Under the pieces are notes generated by a model. That model was not told the origin of the DNA. It did not search any database and was given only the letters and a program-made list of their open reading frames with translations. The translations under genes were made by a program, and so were the position numbers. From an uncultured Sulfitobacter sp. (GTDB lineage Bacteria > Pseudomonadota > Alphaproteobacteria > Rhodobacterales > Rhodobacteraceae), in contig CANLOQ010000002.1 in assembly GCA_947492925.1 (NCBI GenBank), positions 496,001-560,000 of the forward strand: a stretch of 64,000 bases of DNA, given 5' to 3'. Positions 63,362 through 64,000 of the stretch are shown here, piece by piece; the stretch's first letter is position 1; each line of letters starts with the position of its first letter.

Positions 63362-64000
63362 TTAACTCAGATCAGGTGGTTTTCCAAAGCGTAAAGTGTC
63401 AATTGCGATGCCTTGCGGGTCAGAATTTGTGATGATGAAGCCTGCAATGTCATCTGCGCCAGTGCTGCGCAGGAAACCGACGGTGAATTCGCCGGTAGGC
63501 TGAACGGGCACCTGGCCGATGAGGCTGCCGTCACTGCGGTGAAAGCTGACCAAAGCTGTGCCTTCCTCACCCCCGCGCAGATCAAAGGCGAGGGCGGACT
63601 GAGGTGTATCGAAAAGCACCGCAATGGCTCCTTCGCCTTGCCCCTCGCGTTTGGGAAAGCCCGCCGTTCCATAGCCATTCAGCACCGCATTGCCGTAAAA
63701 GTGTACAACTGACAGGTTTTGCCCTGCGGCACCGGGCAACATGGTCAGGGGCGCAAAAGGGTCCCCGATGATCTCATCATGTGTGCCCCGCGCCTGCACT
63801 TCCTGCCCCGCAAAGCGTTCACCAAAGGTGGCACCGGGCAAGGGCAGAATATCGTCCACATTATGGCCAGGACCTGCGCCGCTGCGGATGTCGTCAAAGG
63901 TGATGATCTGCGGCAGGATCAGGCTGTCAGGATCAACCAGACAGACGGGCGCACCGCAGGCCAGCACCGCAGTGGGTGCCAGCGCCAAAAAGAAGGATGC
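63362..64000 (-). CDS. Exported hypothetical protein, N-terminus beyond window
   Basis: The frame is open to the right edge, and the visible N-terminus (ASFFLALAPTAVLACGAPVC) looks like the end of a signal peptide. The body is beta-rich (IITFDDIRSGAGPGHNVDDI, VLFDTPQSALAFDLRGGEEG, GFIITNSDPQGIAIDTLRFG), resembling secreted single-domain proteins with a jelly-roll or PEP-CTERM-type fold. No family assigned. It precedes the TerB pair on the same strand with a nine-base gap. Confidence 0.6.
   Translation of the reverse strand, partial: ASFFLALAPTAVLACGAPVCLVDPDSLILPQIITFDDIRSGAGPGHNVDDILPLPGATFGERFAGQEVQARGTHDEIIGDPFAPLTMLPGAAGQNLSVVHFYGNAVLNGYGTAGFPKREGQGEGAIAVLFDTPQSALAFDLRGGEEGTALVSFHRSDGSLIGQVPVQPTGEFTVGFLRSTGADDIAGFIITNSDPQGIAIDTLRFGKPPDLS

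Overview
The window is about 64 kb of a high-GC alphaproteobacterial chromosome. Its gene content points to a marine roseobacter (Rhodobacterales). The evidence is a DddL-type DMSP lyase, the short ProS, HdaA, SdhE, ThyX, a PHB locus with phasin and PhaR, three DUF1194 proteins, an LdtR-type regulator and an FnrL-like operator. No rRNA, tRNA, CRISPR array, prophage or complete insertion sequence was seen.

Layout. 1-4566 (minus): ppx (cut by the window edge), ppk, hdaA and an AI-2E/PerM-type permease. 4725-11015 (plus): pepT, proS, a beta-lactamase-fold hydrolase, a DUF2937 protein and lolC/E-lolD. 11113-15652: an Ldh2-type dehydrogenase, a small DMT transporter, two short c-type cytochromes (one a lipoprotein behind an FnrL-like site, the other with ATG followed at once by TAA), an HEXXH lipoprotein, a thioesterase, a 28-residue membrane ORF, REP-like palindromes and an AT-richer potassium channel. 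15688-18338 (minus): parE and a Phd/Doc toxin-antitoxin pair. 18455-23502: an AhpD-like protein, dddL, an alpha/beta hydrolase, a LysR regulator, a DUF4260 protein and a MATE exporter. A fold-back repeat of about 170 bp follows. 23752-27002: a hypothetical gene, the aspartate aminotransferase, an HTH regulator overlapping sdhE, and an LdtR-like regulator.

26996-32070 (minus) is the most unusual block. A TbpB-like lipoprotein is followed by a SLAM-like outer-membrane barrel, then glyoxalase I, then three tandem secreted von Willebrand A (DUF1194) proteins, all closely packed on one strand. 32268-37297: thyX, an AT-richer orphan gene, HigB/HigA, a cytochrome P450, a small Cys-rich secreted protein, a cold-shock protein and an ArsC/Spx-like protein. 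37353-47880: thrS, two MFS transporters, a creatininase-like amidohydrolase, MAPEG, an ArsR-SRPBCC fusion facing a twin-palindrome operator, three alpha/beta hydrolases and a probable VOC remnant.

47881-53021 is the PHB locus: phaZ divergent from phaC, phasin and phaR, with CTGC-N3-GCAG boxes matching the described PhaR target. 53034-62324 is an amine or amino-acid uptake and gamma-glutamylation island: an ABC transporter, two glutamine-synthetase-like ligases flanking a class I amidotransferase, and two FAD amine oxidoreductases. 62426-64000: two tandem TerB-like proteins and a truncated secreted protein.

All functions come from reading motifs and family resemblance by eye. No database search was run.
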